A stretch of 64,000 nucleotides of DNA from Cupriavidus sp. D39 (GCF_026627925.1 NZ_JAPNLE010000009.1:2046001-2110000), one strand, 5' to 3'. Positions 42,531 through 50,848 are shown, counted from the stretch's first letter. Numbers and translations: made by a program. Notes: generated by a model not told the origin, from the letters alone.

Positions 42531-42722
42531 ATGTCCGCCGAGTTGGACGAGCTTAGACGTGAGTTCCATGTTGTCACTTCGGAGTTGGAGAGCGAACGAC
42601 TTGCGACCATCACGAGGGCTGTGATATACCTGCCGCAGGTTCCGGCACCTGCCAGCTCGCGTCGCGCAAGCGACACGGTAAAGTCCGGCAACCATTCGGT
42701 TGATTCACGACAGACATGTTGA
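42531..42722 (+). CDS. Possible small helical protein
   Basis: 63 codons, MSAELDELRREFHVVTSELE then SERLATITRAVIYLPQV. The N-terminal half looks like an amphipathic helix. AGGAGG is only 2 bases from the ATG, too close for a good ribosome site. May be chance. Confidence 0.25.
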   Translation: MSAELDELRREFHVVTSELESERLATITRAVIYLPQVPAPASSRRASDTVKSGNHSVDSRQTC

Positions 42723-42799
42723 ATCCTTTTCCGGGACTCGGCAGGCAATGCGGGCGGCTTATATCCATTAAGGTGACGGGTCTCGGTAGAGGACAATAC

Positions 42800-43708
42800 A
42801 TGCCATCCGAGCACACAGCATTTCCAGTCGACTTTAACGTTGACGCATTCTTCTCGGCCATGCCGGCCAATCTGAAGCACACTGCCAGGAATGGTGAGTC
42901 TCACCTGAAGATCCTGAAGGCTCAAGGCAAGCGCCTGAAGAGCCATCTTGAGGCCGCCTTTGCCTTGCGACTTACTTCCGCACAAGCGTTGGACGCCGCC
43001 GCACGAAGCTACGGGTTTAGCGATTACAACCAAGCCCGTGAAGCGTTGCTCAAAACGCAGGAATCGAAGATTTCCGACTCGGACTACCCGTGGGTAGACT
43101 TGGCAGCCGCCTGCCGGGAGGGCGGATATGTCATCGGCGGACACAGCATAGTCGAGCATCTGACGTTGTCGCCAACCTCAGTTATAACCGGGCTGAACGT
43201 CTTCCCTAAGGATGTGCCGCAAGGTTGGTACTTAGGCGCTGCAGCAAGATATTCGAACAAAGCATTAATCGGCAACAAGCACTTCGTTATCCGGACAGAA
43301 AACCCTAACAGCCGGCAAAACGACTTGGTGGTAATGCTAATAGAACGGGCACAGCGCTTGGCCAGGGTGGGATTGCAGTCGTTTCTTCTACTCAACAAGT
43401 GCAACGTAGATGATGAGCTTCTGTGCGAGCTGTTCTCGTCGCGGCGCGAGTTCACGCCAATTATTACTGGCTACGCGGCAGCTTGTACCGGCGAGGAAGG
43501 TGTTCCACGCTACTTGTGGAGTTCTTCGGCCTACGGCCTCTTTTTGTCGCAAACCGATTCGACCTCCGTTCTGCGCGAGACCATGCGGCACGTAGCGCAG
43601 ACCTTGGGTGTCACCGAAGAACGGGCGTTGAACCTGTTAATCAACGTCCCAGACAGTAAATATTTGCGAATTCCCCCGACTAGTGACCAGCGTTCGGCAT
43701 GTCCGTAG
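42800..43708 (+). CDS. Cargo protein of unknown function with glyoxalase-region-like N-terminus
   Basis: 302 residues, soluble. GAGG at 7 bases before ATG 42800. Residues 30-75, LKILKAQGKRLKSHLEAAFA then SAQALDAAARSYGFSDYNQA, match a short helical segment seen in 'glyoxalase superfamily' and conjugation-related proteins (A-R-x-x-G-(F/Y)-x-x-(F/Y/W)). The remainder, with VIGGHSIVEHLTLSPTSVIT and HVAQTLGVTEERALNLLINV, is not recognised. It is the only plus-strand cargo gene between 41 and 47 kb. Confidence 0.5.
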   Translation: MPSEHTAFPVDFNVDAFFSAMPANLKHTARNGESHLKILKAQGKRLKSHLEAAFALRLTSAQALDAAARSYGFSDYNQAREALLKTQESKISDSDYPWVDLAAACREGGYVIGGHSIVEHLTLSPTSVITGLNVFPKDVPQGWYLGAAARYSNKALIGNKHFVIRTENPNSRQNDLVVMLIERAQRLARVGLQSFLLLNKCNVDDELLCELFSSRREFTPIITGYAAACTGEEGVPRYLWSSSAYGLFLSQTDSTSVLRETMRHVAQTLGVTEERALNLLINVPDSKYLRIPPTSDQRSACP

Positions 43709-43897
43709 GCCGAGCGAGCACCTGAAGAGCTTCGCTCGAAGAAATGCTCAGAGCGCCGGTACAAATACGGCCGCGGCGTGCCCCCCCAAGACCCATTTTG
43801 CAGACCTTGCAGCCAATTGTTCGGAAGGCCCCCAAGGGGTGGCAAGGGCGGGGTACTATTTTCCCAGCGGGATCCTGGGTCTAGAGGATTGCAGGCT

Positions 43898-44698
43898 TTA
43901 GTATGGGGGGTCCTCGAGCTCCTGCTCCCATGGTGAAGAGAGGGCCGCTTTCTTGTTGTGAACTACAAACTTGGACTCGTTGGCGTCAACCCAGTCCCAC
44001 CCTTCGGGCGTAACCCTGATCCCGTCATAAGGCTCTCCATGCCTTTCATCAACGAGGGTTACCGTCTCGATTAACCCCTTCTGTGTGAGCCTCCTGAGAC
44101 CTAGGGCGAACCCAATCCCATTTAATCCCGCCCTTTCCATGTCCTGCTTGAGCCCCCAAACGCCTACCCCTTGGTCAAGCAAGGTAACGCTCTCGGCAGC
44201 GACCGCAAGCAACGTCAGTTCTGCAGGAGAGAGGCCATCTACTGGTGCAACAGTCTCTCGCTCAGCAAGCTGTTCAATAGTGTCGCCTTGCTGGAGCATC
44301 GCAACGAGCTTGGTAGTCAAGCGTTCCCTTAGGTCCTCAAAGTCCTGAATTGCTTCGGTCTTGTAAGTGACAATGGCGCGATGCTGGACGTCGAACGGGA
44401 ATTTCTTCCCTTCGCGCTGCCGCTCGTCCCCGCACACCATAACCAAGGGGCGGCCTGATGCCTGGGCAAACCCGAGCTCGTACCAGACGTTCGGGTTATC
44501 GGTCGTTATGTCTGCGAGGCACACTGCCGCCCGCTTTATGTTCTCCTCAATTGCTTGAATCAGGACAGTTGCTGAGCTGTCCTTGTCAACGCGGTAGGGC
44601 TCCATTCCCGCCGCCCTGATGGCGGGCTCAAAAACGCTTTCATACCGCTTATCAAACTTGCCGGAGTCGAAAGGCTGAATCACAAAACAGGTCGGCAT
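43898..44698 (-). CDS. TIR/nucleoside 2-deoxyribosyltransferase-like protein with winged-helix tail
   Basis: 266 residues from ATG 44698 (a longer start at 44752 is open). The N-terminal 120 residues, PTCFVIQPFDSGKFDKRYES, EPAIRAAGMEPYRVDKD, AAVCLADITTDNPNVWYELG and ASGRPLVMVC, are a Rossmann-like fold of the TIR-like / deoxyribosyltransferase group, with the conserved D-I-T-x-D-N-P-N-V-W-Y-E-L-G nucleotide-site loop. The C-terminus (GLRRLTQKGLIETVTLVDER and VTPEGWDWVD) is a winged-helix-like domain. Such domains can cleave NAD+ or act as sensors in defence systems; that role here is inference. Has copy B of the shared upstream element. Confidence 0.65.
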   Translation of the reverse strand: MPTCFVIQPFDSGKFDKRYESVFEPAIRAAGMEPYRVDKDSSATVLIQAIEENIKRAAVCLADITTDNPNVWYELGFAQASGRPLVMVCGDERQREGKKFPFDVQHRAIVTYKTEAIQDFEDLRERLTTKLVAMLQQGDTIEQLAERETVAPVDGLSPAELTLLAVAAESVTLLDQGVGVWGLKQDMERAGLNGIGFALGLRRLTQKGLIETVTLVDERHGEPYDGIRVTPEGWDWVDANESKFVVHNKKAALSSPWEQELEDPPY

Positions 44699-44771
44699 GG
44701 TTGGGTCAAAGTTAGTCACCGTGCGACCAAGTGTATGGTTGGGGTCACCCAAAGTCCATAGCCCCCCCGGG

Positions 44772-44818
44772 TGACCCCCTTTGGCAAACCATGACCCCCT
44801 GTTTTGCGGAGAGCCCCG
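44772..44818 (-). repeat. Shared upstream element, copy B
   Basis: GTGACCCCCTTTGGCAAACC then ATGACCCCC and GCGGAGAGCCCC, about 74 bp upstream of ATG 44698. Best preserved pair with copy A. Confidence 0.65.
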
Positions 44819-45079
44819 GGGTGCAGCACCAGCCGAGGAACCCCGGGAGGCCTACGGTGTAGCCCCCGGGAGAGCCCTAGCAATAATGGCAAGGGCGGAC
44901 CCAGGCTGGGCCGAAGCCTATGGCCGTTCCCGAGGTATGGCAGTCGCTGCTTCCACCAACGCGCTTTGCGGAAGTTCAGGTGTCTGCCTTGGGAGGGCGG
45001 CTACGAGGTAGCCTTCCCGACCATTCGCATCCCAGCAGCCGCGAACGTCCGGGCTTAAACAAGCGGATACTTACATCGA
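44819..45079. other. Intergenic stretch, no gene seen
   Basis: About 260 bases between copy B and the end of the RelA/SpoT-domain gene. GC- and CCC-rich at first. Several short plus-strand frames exist but none has a ribosome site or recognisable product. Confidence 0.5.
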
Positions 45080-46078
45080 TTAGTTTGTATCCTCGAGGTT
45101 AAAACCCGCACCCGCAATTGTCGCCTTTGGATAGAGACTGCGAAGTTCTTCCGTAATGTACGGAATGTATCCCTTTAATGGTCCTGTTATCAATTGTGCA
45201 TTCGCTAGAGTACCAATGCAGAACTGCAGAAGCGAAACGCTCTTGGGGTACGCAGATCCGACTGTGTCTAAGGCCACCTCAATGGTTCCCAAACGTTGCT
45301 CAATGAACCGCTCAGCTGCCGCGCCCCTTATCCCCTCATTTTTGGTCGAAAAGAGAAGGCGTTGGACATTCTCACAGAATCGCATCCAGCTTGCGGGGCG
45401 TATTTCTTGGGGAAGAGTTCCTGCGTCAAGCCGAGAGCGGAATACTTGTTCTATTCGGGCACGAATAGCTACGTCCGGCCATCTCTGCTTATGAATGGTG
45501 TTCGCTGCCCCATCGAAACCCAAAACTAGCATGTCTAACTGCTCGACTGATGCTTTTAGCTGGGCAGCCAACCTCAAGCGACTCCAATCTACCCGCTCCC
45601 CTTTGTACGCCAATGAATGTGTTGCGACTGACCACGCATGTTCGAACGCCGTCCGAACTTGAACCTCAAACGAAATTTTCGTCAACTCGCTTTGGGCGGC
45701 GAAATCACTGACCCGAAGTTTGGCAATAACGCGGGTAGCATCGAACCGGAAAACTGCTGGATCTTTAAGAGTCGTTCCACGCAGCCTCGTCTCGACAACA
45801 TCAAACTTCTCCTTGAGCCATTGAATCACCTGCTCCTCTTCATCAAGGAACGGAATTACGATTGAGCACCCATACAAGTCATCGAGCTTGCTCCAACTAT
45901 CAAAACGGCCAGTTTCGATCTTCTCGAAGAGAGATTCAGTGTCCTTGAGGCGTCCTACGAATGCGTAACCATGCTCGTTGCAAAAATTAAAAATTCGTTC
46001 GCGAGCACGCCGCTCAATATTCTCGAGGTAAGGCTTGTACAGGTTGTGCTTTTGGGCAAGCTGCGCTGGGATGATCAC
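45080..46078 (-). CDS. RelA/SpoT-domain protein
   Basis: 332 residues, soluble. LDDLYGCSIVIPFLDEEEQV and ISFEVQVRTAFEHAWSVATH then SLAYKG are the (p)ppGpp-synthetase-type fold motifs (D-x-x-G, E-V-Q-x-R-T, E-H-A-W). The canonical G-Y-x-S-x-H substrate loop is replaced by FRFDATRVIAKL, so it belongs to a divergent subfamily whose product is unknown. The C-terminal 140 residues are helical. ATGA overlap with the DUF262 gene upstream makes a two-gene operon. Base composition is clearly more AT-rich than the chromosome, a sign of transfer. Confidence 0.75.
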   Translation of the reverse strand: MIIPAQLAQKHNLYKPYLENIERRARERIFNFCNEHGYAFVGRLKDTESLFEKIETGRFDSWSKLDDLYGCSIVIPFLDEEEQVIQWLKEKFDVVETRLRGTTLKDPAVFRFDATRVIAKLRVSDFAAQSELTKISFEVQVRTAFEHAWSVATHSLAYKGERVDWSRLRLAAQLKASVEQLDMLVLGFDGAANTIHKQRWPDVAIRARIEQVFRSRLDAGTLPQEIRPASWMRFCENVQRLLFSTKNEGIRGAAAERFIEQRLGTIEVALDTVGSAYPKSVSLLQFCIGTLANAQLITGPLKGYIPYITEELRSLYPKATIAGAGFNLEDTN

Positions 46079-47109
46079 GCTTGTCCCACCCCCAGTATGG
46101 ATCGCATGTACCGCATACGAGTCTCGCGCGGCCCTTTGTCGTTCGATGCGGATCTCGCGGCATCGAAATAGCCAGTAAGCTCGAGATCGGCTTCGCGAGC
46201 CTCCGGAAGGTCAACCAAACCCACAAATTTGCGCAGTGCGGCCGCAGATTGCGCAGCCGGCCCGAGTCGTCCATCCTGTTGCAGAGAATCTATAGCGCCA
46301 AACAGTGCATAGAAATCCGCTTGATTTCGAACTCGCGTGGTCACAAGATCTTCGTCAGCTGCCAGCACATCTGCAATGTAAGAAATCGCTGCACGGTAAC
46401 GCGCATCACATTCGACACGCCGATCCCATTCAGAGTCGCGTTCAGCAAAAGCCTTATCCAAGTCATCCTGGCTATAGCCACGTGGCCCCTCTTCAAGCAA
46501 CAACAGAAGAATAGCGGTGAACTCGACATCCTTCATTTGCTTCCTGGACTGAGAAGCGAAGCGCGGGAAGTTAGCCGGCAGCACTGATTCTTGCCACTCC
46601 GACAACTGCTCCGATAGCTTGATAAATTCGCCGTCCAACCTTGCGTGACGAAGCTCCTGTGCCGTCAGCTTTGCGACATTCCGATTAATTCGATCGAAAA
46701 TAGAGTTAATTACACCCTCGTCGTTCGTTGGAATATATTCAACGAGCAATTGATACGACCAAAATGCACGGCGCACATTATCGTCGAGCCCTTCGAAATA
46801 TTTCCCTCGAAGTGCAGTCATCTCGGAATTCTCCCCGACCGGAAATTTGCCCTGCACAAACTCGAGGACAGTGGTAATCCGCTGCTTACCATCAACGACA
46901 TGATACATCGATGTTCCCTCCGCGCTTATTTCCTCATAGAGGAATATCGCAGGCGCTGGATAGTTAAGCAGGACGGTGTCGATGAAGTACGCCTTAAATA
47001 CATCGTTCCATACGCTCCGTCGCTGGTATGGCGGATCTAGGTCAAGGGCCGATCTCTTGTAGAGATCGTAAAACCAGCTCAGGTTCTGAAAATTTTGTCG
47101 GCGGATCAT
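46075..47109 (-). CDS. DUF262 protein (GmrSD/SspE-type N-terminal domain)
   Basis: 344 residues from ATG 47109. DLDPPYQRRSVWNDVFKAYF is the P-P-x-Q-R-x-x-V-W motif, YHVVDGKQRITTVLEFVQGK the D-G-x-Q-R motif, and INSIFDRINRNVAKLTAQEL the F-x-R-I-N motif of DUF262, the nucleotide-binding, ParB-nuclease-like domain found in type IV restriction enzymes (GmrSD) and SspE. No HNH C-terminal nuclease (DUF1524) is attached. It overlaps the RelA/SpoT-domain gene by ATGA and has copy C of the shared upstream element. A defensive role is inferred. Confidence 0.78.
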   Translation of the reverse strand: MIRRQNFQNLSWFYDLYKRSALDLDPPYQRRSVWNDVFKAYFIDTVLLNYPAPAIFLYEEISAEGTSMYHVVDGKQRITTVLEFVQGKFPVGENSEMTALRGKYFEGLDDNVRRAFWSYQLLVEYIPTNDEGVINSIFDRINRNVAKLTAQELRHARLDGEFIKLSEQLSEWQESVLPANFPRFASQSRKQMKDVEFTAILLLLLEEGPRGYSQDDLDKAFAERDSEWDRRVECDARYRAAISYIADVLAADEDLVTTRVRNQADFYALFGAIDSLQQDGRLGPAAQSAAALRKFVGLVDLPEAREADLELTGYFDAARSASNDKGPRETRMRYMRSILGVGQA

Positions 47110-47195
47110 ATCTTCAAAGGGTGGAGTTGTAACGTGGCATCCGATCGCGTAAATATAACAGCTATGACTCAATACTTACACAGGCGCGGAGCCCC

Positions 47196-47255
47196 ACCCC
47201 ATACCCCGTGCTTGGCAAAAATATGCCCCCGTGCTTCTGCGAAGGGGTACCCGGG
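47196..47255 (-). repeat. Shared upstream element, copy C
   Basis: ATACCCCGTGCTTGGCAAAA then ATATGCCCCC and CTTCTGCGAAGGGG, about 87 bp upstream of ATG 47109. The most diverged of three copies; TTGGCAAA, AT and GCCCCC blocks are kept in order. Confidence 0.5.
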
Positions 47256-47550
47256 GAGTGGGGGGTCCCCTCTGGGGTGAATGAAATTCTCTGGGTGGGA
47301 CTCACTCGCACAAGGCTGAACAACAGCAACAGCGGCGAGCCTTTAGCGGTGTTTTGAACTCGATTCTGGAAAGGCATAGGGGGTACTATGTTTCAGCAGC
47401 TACAGAAAACTCTCGAGCCTCGACACCTGGAGAACACCTGAACCCGACTGAGCAACACTGGAGTCAGCCCGTCAGCCTGACGCAATGTCAAACCCCAGAT
47501 GTGTGAGAGGCTCATTGGGATTCTGAGGACGAGCGGCTACTCATTGGGAT
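47256..47550. other. Intergenic stretch between divergent DUF262 and resolvase genes
   Basis: Nothing coding seen. The right part contains two copies of (T)CATTGGGAT (about 47513 and 47541) and leads into the TTCGTAC repeats. Confidence 0.4.
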
Positions 47551-47650
47551 GTACGGAATCGACCGGTTTCGTACCCCTCCACAACCACGTACGAAACTGA
47601 GGGTTGACGGATTTCGTACGGGGTGTATGATTCGTACATCGAATTCGTAC
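47551..47650. promoter_or_regulatory. Cluster of TTCGTAC sites upstream of the resolvase
   Basis: TTCGTAC at 47568-47574, 47613-47619, 47631-47637 and 47644-47650, and inverted GTACGAA at 47589-47595, with a variant GTACGGAA at 47551. Five copies within 85 bp ending 16 bp before the start codon. They are likely binding sites for the recombinase (res-type subsites) or its repressor. Confidence 0.6.
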
Positions 47651-47666
47651 AGATCAAGAACTAACC

Positions 47667-48248
47667 ATGTCCCGTGTCTTCGCATATTGCCGCGTCTCCA
47701 CCACTGACCAGACCACCGACAACCAAGTCAAGGAGATTGAGGCTGCCGGGTTTGCTCTGAGCCCCAAGAGGATCCAGACGGAGACCATCAGCGGATCGGT
47801 GGCGGCCTTCCAACGTCCCAAGTTCGCCAAGCTGGTCGACAAGCTCGAGACCGGTGACGTGCTGGTAGTGACGAAGCTTGACAGGCTTGGAAGGAATGCG
47901 ATGGACGTACGGGCTACGGTAGACCAACTGGCTGCCGATGGTGTTCGGGTTCACTGTCTGGCGCTTGGGGGCGTCGACCTGACCAGTGCAGCGGGGAGGA
48001 TGACTATGCAAGTGCTGGCAGCGGTTGCTGAGTTTGAGAGAGACCTCCTGATCGAGCGGACCAACAGCGGCATCAGCAGGGCCAGGGATGAAGGCAAGAC
48101 CTTTGGTCGTCCGTCTGCCCTGAGCCCCGAGGAGCAGCAGAAGGTGTTGCAAGGGATTGCCGCTGGGGTTCCTGTGGCGCAACTGGCGAGGGACTTCGAA
48201 ACGACTAGGCAAACGATTATGCGGCTGAGGGCCAAGGCAGCAGCCTAG
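47667..48248 (+). CDS. Serine recombinase (resolvase/invertase family)
   Basis: 193 residues, intact. [20 protein letters not shown] contains the catalytic serine (Y-C-R-V-S-T); [15 protein letters not shown] and [15 protein letters not shown] are the other catalytic-domain signatures, and the C-terminal helix-turn-helix is [20 protein letters not shown]. Small resolvase/invertases act on short crossover sites; iterated TTCGTAC sites stand just upstream. It could resolve cointegrates of the element or invert DNA; no invertible segment next to it was recognised. Confidence 0.88.
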   Translation: MSRVFAYCRVSTTDQTTDNQVKEIEAAGFALSPKRIQTETISGSVAAFQRPKFAKLVDKLETGDVLVVTKLDRLGRNAMDVRATVDQLAADGVRVHCLALGGVDLTSAAGRMTMQVLAAVAEFERDLLIERTNSGISRARDEGKTFGRPSALSPEEQQKVLQGIAAGVPVAQLARDFETTRQTIMRLRAKAAA

Positions 48249-48384
48249 AGCCCTTCAGGGGCCCGTAGAGGGCCTTACAATCCATTTGTGCCGTCTGGAG
48301 TACCCATGGTGAGCCTTGAAACCCAGAGAGCCCCTATGGGTCCCTAAAGGCTCCTGAGGGCCTGTGGTGACATGTGATTGATGA

Positions 48385-48939
48385 TACATTCAACTACCAT
48401 AGAGAAAGTGACGCTTGGCAGATTTACCTGCTGTAGAAGGAGTTCCCTTCTCCACACAGTAAAGTGGAAAGGCCCGCCGCGTTGCGGGCTTTTTCATGTC
48501 TGGAGGAGTCAAGTGAGCGATGGCAGACATACGTCCTTTAGAAGGAAGCGCCTTGCGATGTGGTCCATGTCAGACACGCACCAACGAGAAGGCCAGGTAA
48601 GTGATGCTTGGCAGACATACGTCCCATAGGAAGAGAGCCATCCTCAGGTGATCGATGATCGATATCTACCCTCTACAAGGCAGGGCGACCAATAAGCCGA
48701 CCAATTGGACGGTTTTGTTCCTCATACCATTCATACGTGCATTAGAAGGGAGTCCATCGTCTGTGACGTATGGCAGACATCACCCCACTGGAGAGCGGGG
48801 CAGGCAGAGTTCCGCCTTGGAATCCTAGTGGCCATCGAGGACGCCAGACTTTCCCGTTTGATTTACTACGCCCACTAAAGGGAAGGCCTCCCAGCAGCGG
48901 GGTGCGCCCCTTGATTCATTTCGTACTACCAGAGGAGGA
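48385..48939 (+). promoter_or_regulatory. Array of nine phage-type promoter-like repeats
   Basis: Nine plus-strand copies of a ~23-bp motif at 48385-48408, 48421-48442, 48526-48548, 48613-48636, 48659-48683, 48731-48752, 48776-48797, 48860-48885 and 48914-48939. Consensus by eye: (A/T)TAC-N2-CC-N2-(T)TAGAAGG(A/G)AG. Examples are ATACGTCCTTTAGAAGGAAG, ATACGTGCATTAGAAGGGAG (compare T7 TACGACTCACTATAGGGAG) and TACGCCCACTAAAGGGAAG (compare T3 CCCTCACTAAAGGGAGA). Several copies are preceded by GTGA-N4-TGGCAGAC. The AAGGAG end also resembles a ribosome site, but no start codons follow at the right distance. They fit promoters for a single-subunit T7-like RNA polymerase. The identification is from pattern only. 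Confidence 0.6.
48472..48494 (+). terminator. Intrinsic terminator inside the promoter-like array
   Basis: GCCCGC-N6-GCGGGC followed by TTTTT, about 30 bp after the second promoter-like repeat. The pair could define an RNA of about 60 nt. Confidence 0.7.
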
Positions 48940-48959
48940 CCGTCAAGGCCTCCTTTTTT
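48933..48959 (+). terminator. Hairpin plus T-run after the last promoter-like repeat
   Basis: AGGAGG-N10-CCTCC followed by TTTTTT. It overlaps the downstream edge of the ninth repeat, so the hairpin would form in its transcript. Confidence 0.55.
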
Positions 48960-48992
48960 CGTCTTTTGCAATAGTAAATATCAATCATCATC

Positions 48993-49262
48993 ATGGAATA
49001 CATAGCATCACCACAACTAAAGAAACGCCCGCATGCCGAAGGCCGACGCCTCCGACCGAAGGCCAAGAACGGCCAGAAGGCAGAAGCGCGGGCTGCAGCA
49101 GTGACTGCAGGCCTGAAGACGTTCCACTGGAAATGCCACAGGGGACACGGGCTGACCCTCTTCAGCACAGCCGGGACAGGACAGTGCAGGACTTGCATAG
49201 CCCTGAACTCGCAGTCGTACCTGAAGAGGAGGACGCAGGAAGAAGCCCACCGGATGACTTAA
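48993..49262 (+). CDS. Small basic protein with a zinc-knuckle-like Cys/His pattern
   Basis: 89 residues, very basic N-terminus (QLKKRPHAEGRRLRPKAKNG). TFHWKCHRGHG and QCRTC give C-x-x-x-H ... C-x-x-C, the same pattern as in the next gene (CKHGH ... CMTC). It probably binds zinc and nucleic acid. AT-rich leader; first gene after the promoter-like array. Confidence 0.5.
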   Translation: MEYIASPQLKKRPHAEGRRLRPKAKNGQKAEARAAAVTAGLKTFHWKCHRGHGLTLFSTAGTGQCRTCIALNSQSYLKRRTQEEAHRMT

Positions 49263-49388
49263 ACGAGCTAGGAGCCGTTTTCCCTGTCGAGGCGCCCCCT
49301 ATCCCTATCCCCGCGTGTTCCAAGAGATCCGAGGGGTCTGGAGGCCCCTCAGGACCACCGATTTATCCACCATTAAGAAACCTACATC

Positions 49389-50377
49389 ATGACTACCACC
49401 AAATTTATCACCAGAGCCGAAGCCATTGCCCAAGGGCTGGATCGCTACTTCACCGGCAAGGCTTGCAAGCATGGGCATGTGGCAGAGCGACAGACCGACA
49501 GTGCCACCTGCATGACCTGCAGGAGAGACATAACCGTCAAGGGGCACGCCAAGAGAGCCGAACGCAGACGTACCGACACTGAGTACCGGGGGCACTCAAC
49601 GCGTACAAGCGCGAGCGACACAACAACGTACCGGCAGCCCGAGGCAACACCAATGAAGCCCGCGCAGCCTTTAAATGGTGTAAGGCCACCGGAGGCACCC
49701 TAAGCGGCCTCTATGACCTCGAGCGACCGGCACTGCAGAAGATCTACGCAGAGCTGCCGAAGGGGATGGAGGCGGAGCACGGGGTTGCGAAGAAGGCCAC
49801 GGACAGCGCAGGGCGTCCCGTTGCAAGTGGTCTACACACGTTCGCCAACATTGACGGTATGGCAAGCAAGGCCAACAAGTGGAAAAGGACCTCCTTCGAC
49901 GACCTGAGAGACCGTCGTCAGCGCAGTGCCAACCGGTACCCCATGGGAGCCTTCGACGCATACCCCACGGAATACGAGTGGTCACTCATTGCTGATCAAT
50001 GTGCGGACAGGCCCGAGACCATGACCTTTGATGGTGTCGAGTTTGTCGACGTGATTGAAGGCACGGACATGGAGACCCTGCTGGAAACGCTGAGATTGGA
50101 TCTGGACCGCAAGGCCCGAGCACATGAGAGCCATGTGGGAACGCTGTCGAAGCTGGCCAGGAACACTAAGGGGCTGCGCAGGGGCACCAAAGCCCGATGG
50201 GCTGCCAAGGTGAACATGCCCGAGGTTGCCCCTGTGGATGTTCCGGCGATGATTGAGCGCAGGACCGAGGAGGTCTGCAACATGGTGGTGCTGCTGATCG
50301 CCGCACAGGCAATGATGCAAGGCTTCGACCTGACGGCGGTAGCTGCCAACGACGAGCAGATGAAGGAGGCAGCATGA
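49389..50377 (+). CDS. HNH-like phage endonuclease relative with degenerate active site, one apparent frameshift
   Basis: About 329 residues after repair at the five-G run 49588-49592 (EYRG + ALNAYKRERHNNVPAARG). The N-terminus TRAEAIAQGLDRYFTGKACK, CKHGHVAERQTDSATCMTC is the zinc segment of the HNH endonucleases that populate T7-like phage genomes. The later segment EAEHGVAKKATDSAGRPVAS, GLHTFANIDGMASKANKWKR corresponds to the HNH core of those enzymes but lacks the D-H-x2-P pattern, so nuclease activity is doubtful. A further ~150-residue helical C-terminus is unfamiliar. ATGA overlap with the next gene. Confidence 0.55.
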
Positions 50378-50787
50378 GTGAAGCTGACCACTGCTTAGTC
50401 CAGCGTACCGGACTCAATGAAGCAGAGCGTAGGGCCTACCTCGAGCTCGCGGGGCTGGCCCCACAGTCCCCAGTGAGGAAGGGTCAGCGGGTCCGTACCG
50501 ACGACCCCGGCAGACACCTACCGAAAGGCAATGAGCCCCACAGGATCGCCCGGGAACGCGGGAAGAAGCCAGGGAGGCCCGCAGGGGTTGCCAATGGGTG
50601 GAATCGAGAGGATCGGAACATCGAGGCAGCCTTTGCGAAGGCTACGGCAAACTGCGATGTCGACTTCCTCTGGCAGCACCAGCGGTGGCCTTCCGAGGAG
50701 GAGTCATGGGATCTCTACAAGGCCAACATTCCCGTGCAGCTGTGGCGGGATTGGGTCGACATGCGGAAGCGGCGAGGCATGGCGTAG
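50374..50787 (+). CDS. Basic protein of unknown function
   Basis: 137 residues: MSEADHCLVQRTGLNEAERR, IARERGKKPGRPAGVANGWN, and a tryptophan-rich C-terminus SWDLYKANIPVQLWRDWVDM. Translationally coupled to the preceding gene. Not recognised; a nucleic-acid-binding role is suggested only by charge and position. Confidence 0.55.
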   Translation: MSEADHCLVQRTGLNEAERRAYLELAGLAPQSPVRKGQRVRTDDPGRHLPKGNEPHRIARERGKKPGRPAGVANGWNREDRNIEAAFAKATANCDVDFLWQHQRWPSEEESWDLYKANIPVQLWRDWVDMRKRRGMA

Positions 50788-50848
50788 CCGTGGCCTGCGT
50801 GAGCTGCTGGGCAGCAGCAAAGTAACCAATATTTCACATTACGGAATA

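Noticed and set aside
47551..47650. CRISPR-like array
   Set aside because: TTCGTAC repeats are only 7 bp, mixed in orientation and unevenly spaced, and no cas genes are present.
48385..48939. Promoter-like repeats as a CRISPR array or as a chain of small genes with ribosome sites
   Set aside because: Spacing is irregular (34-105 bp) and copies are imperfect, which rules out CRISPR; the AAGGAG-like ends are not followed by start codons at proper distance except by chance.
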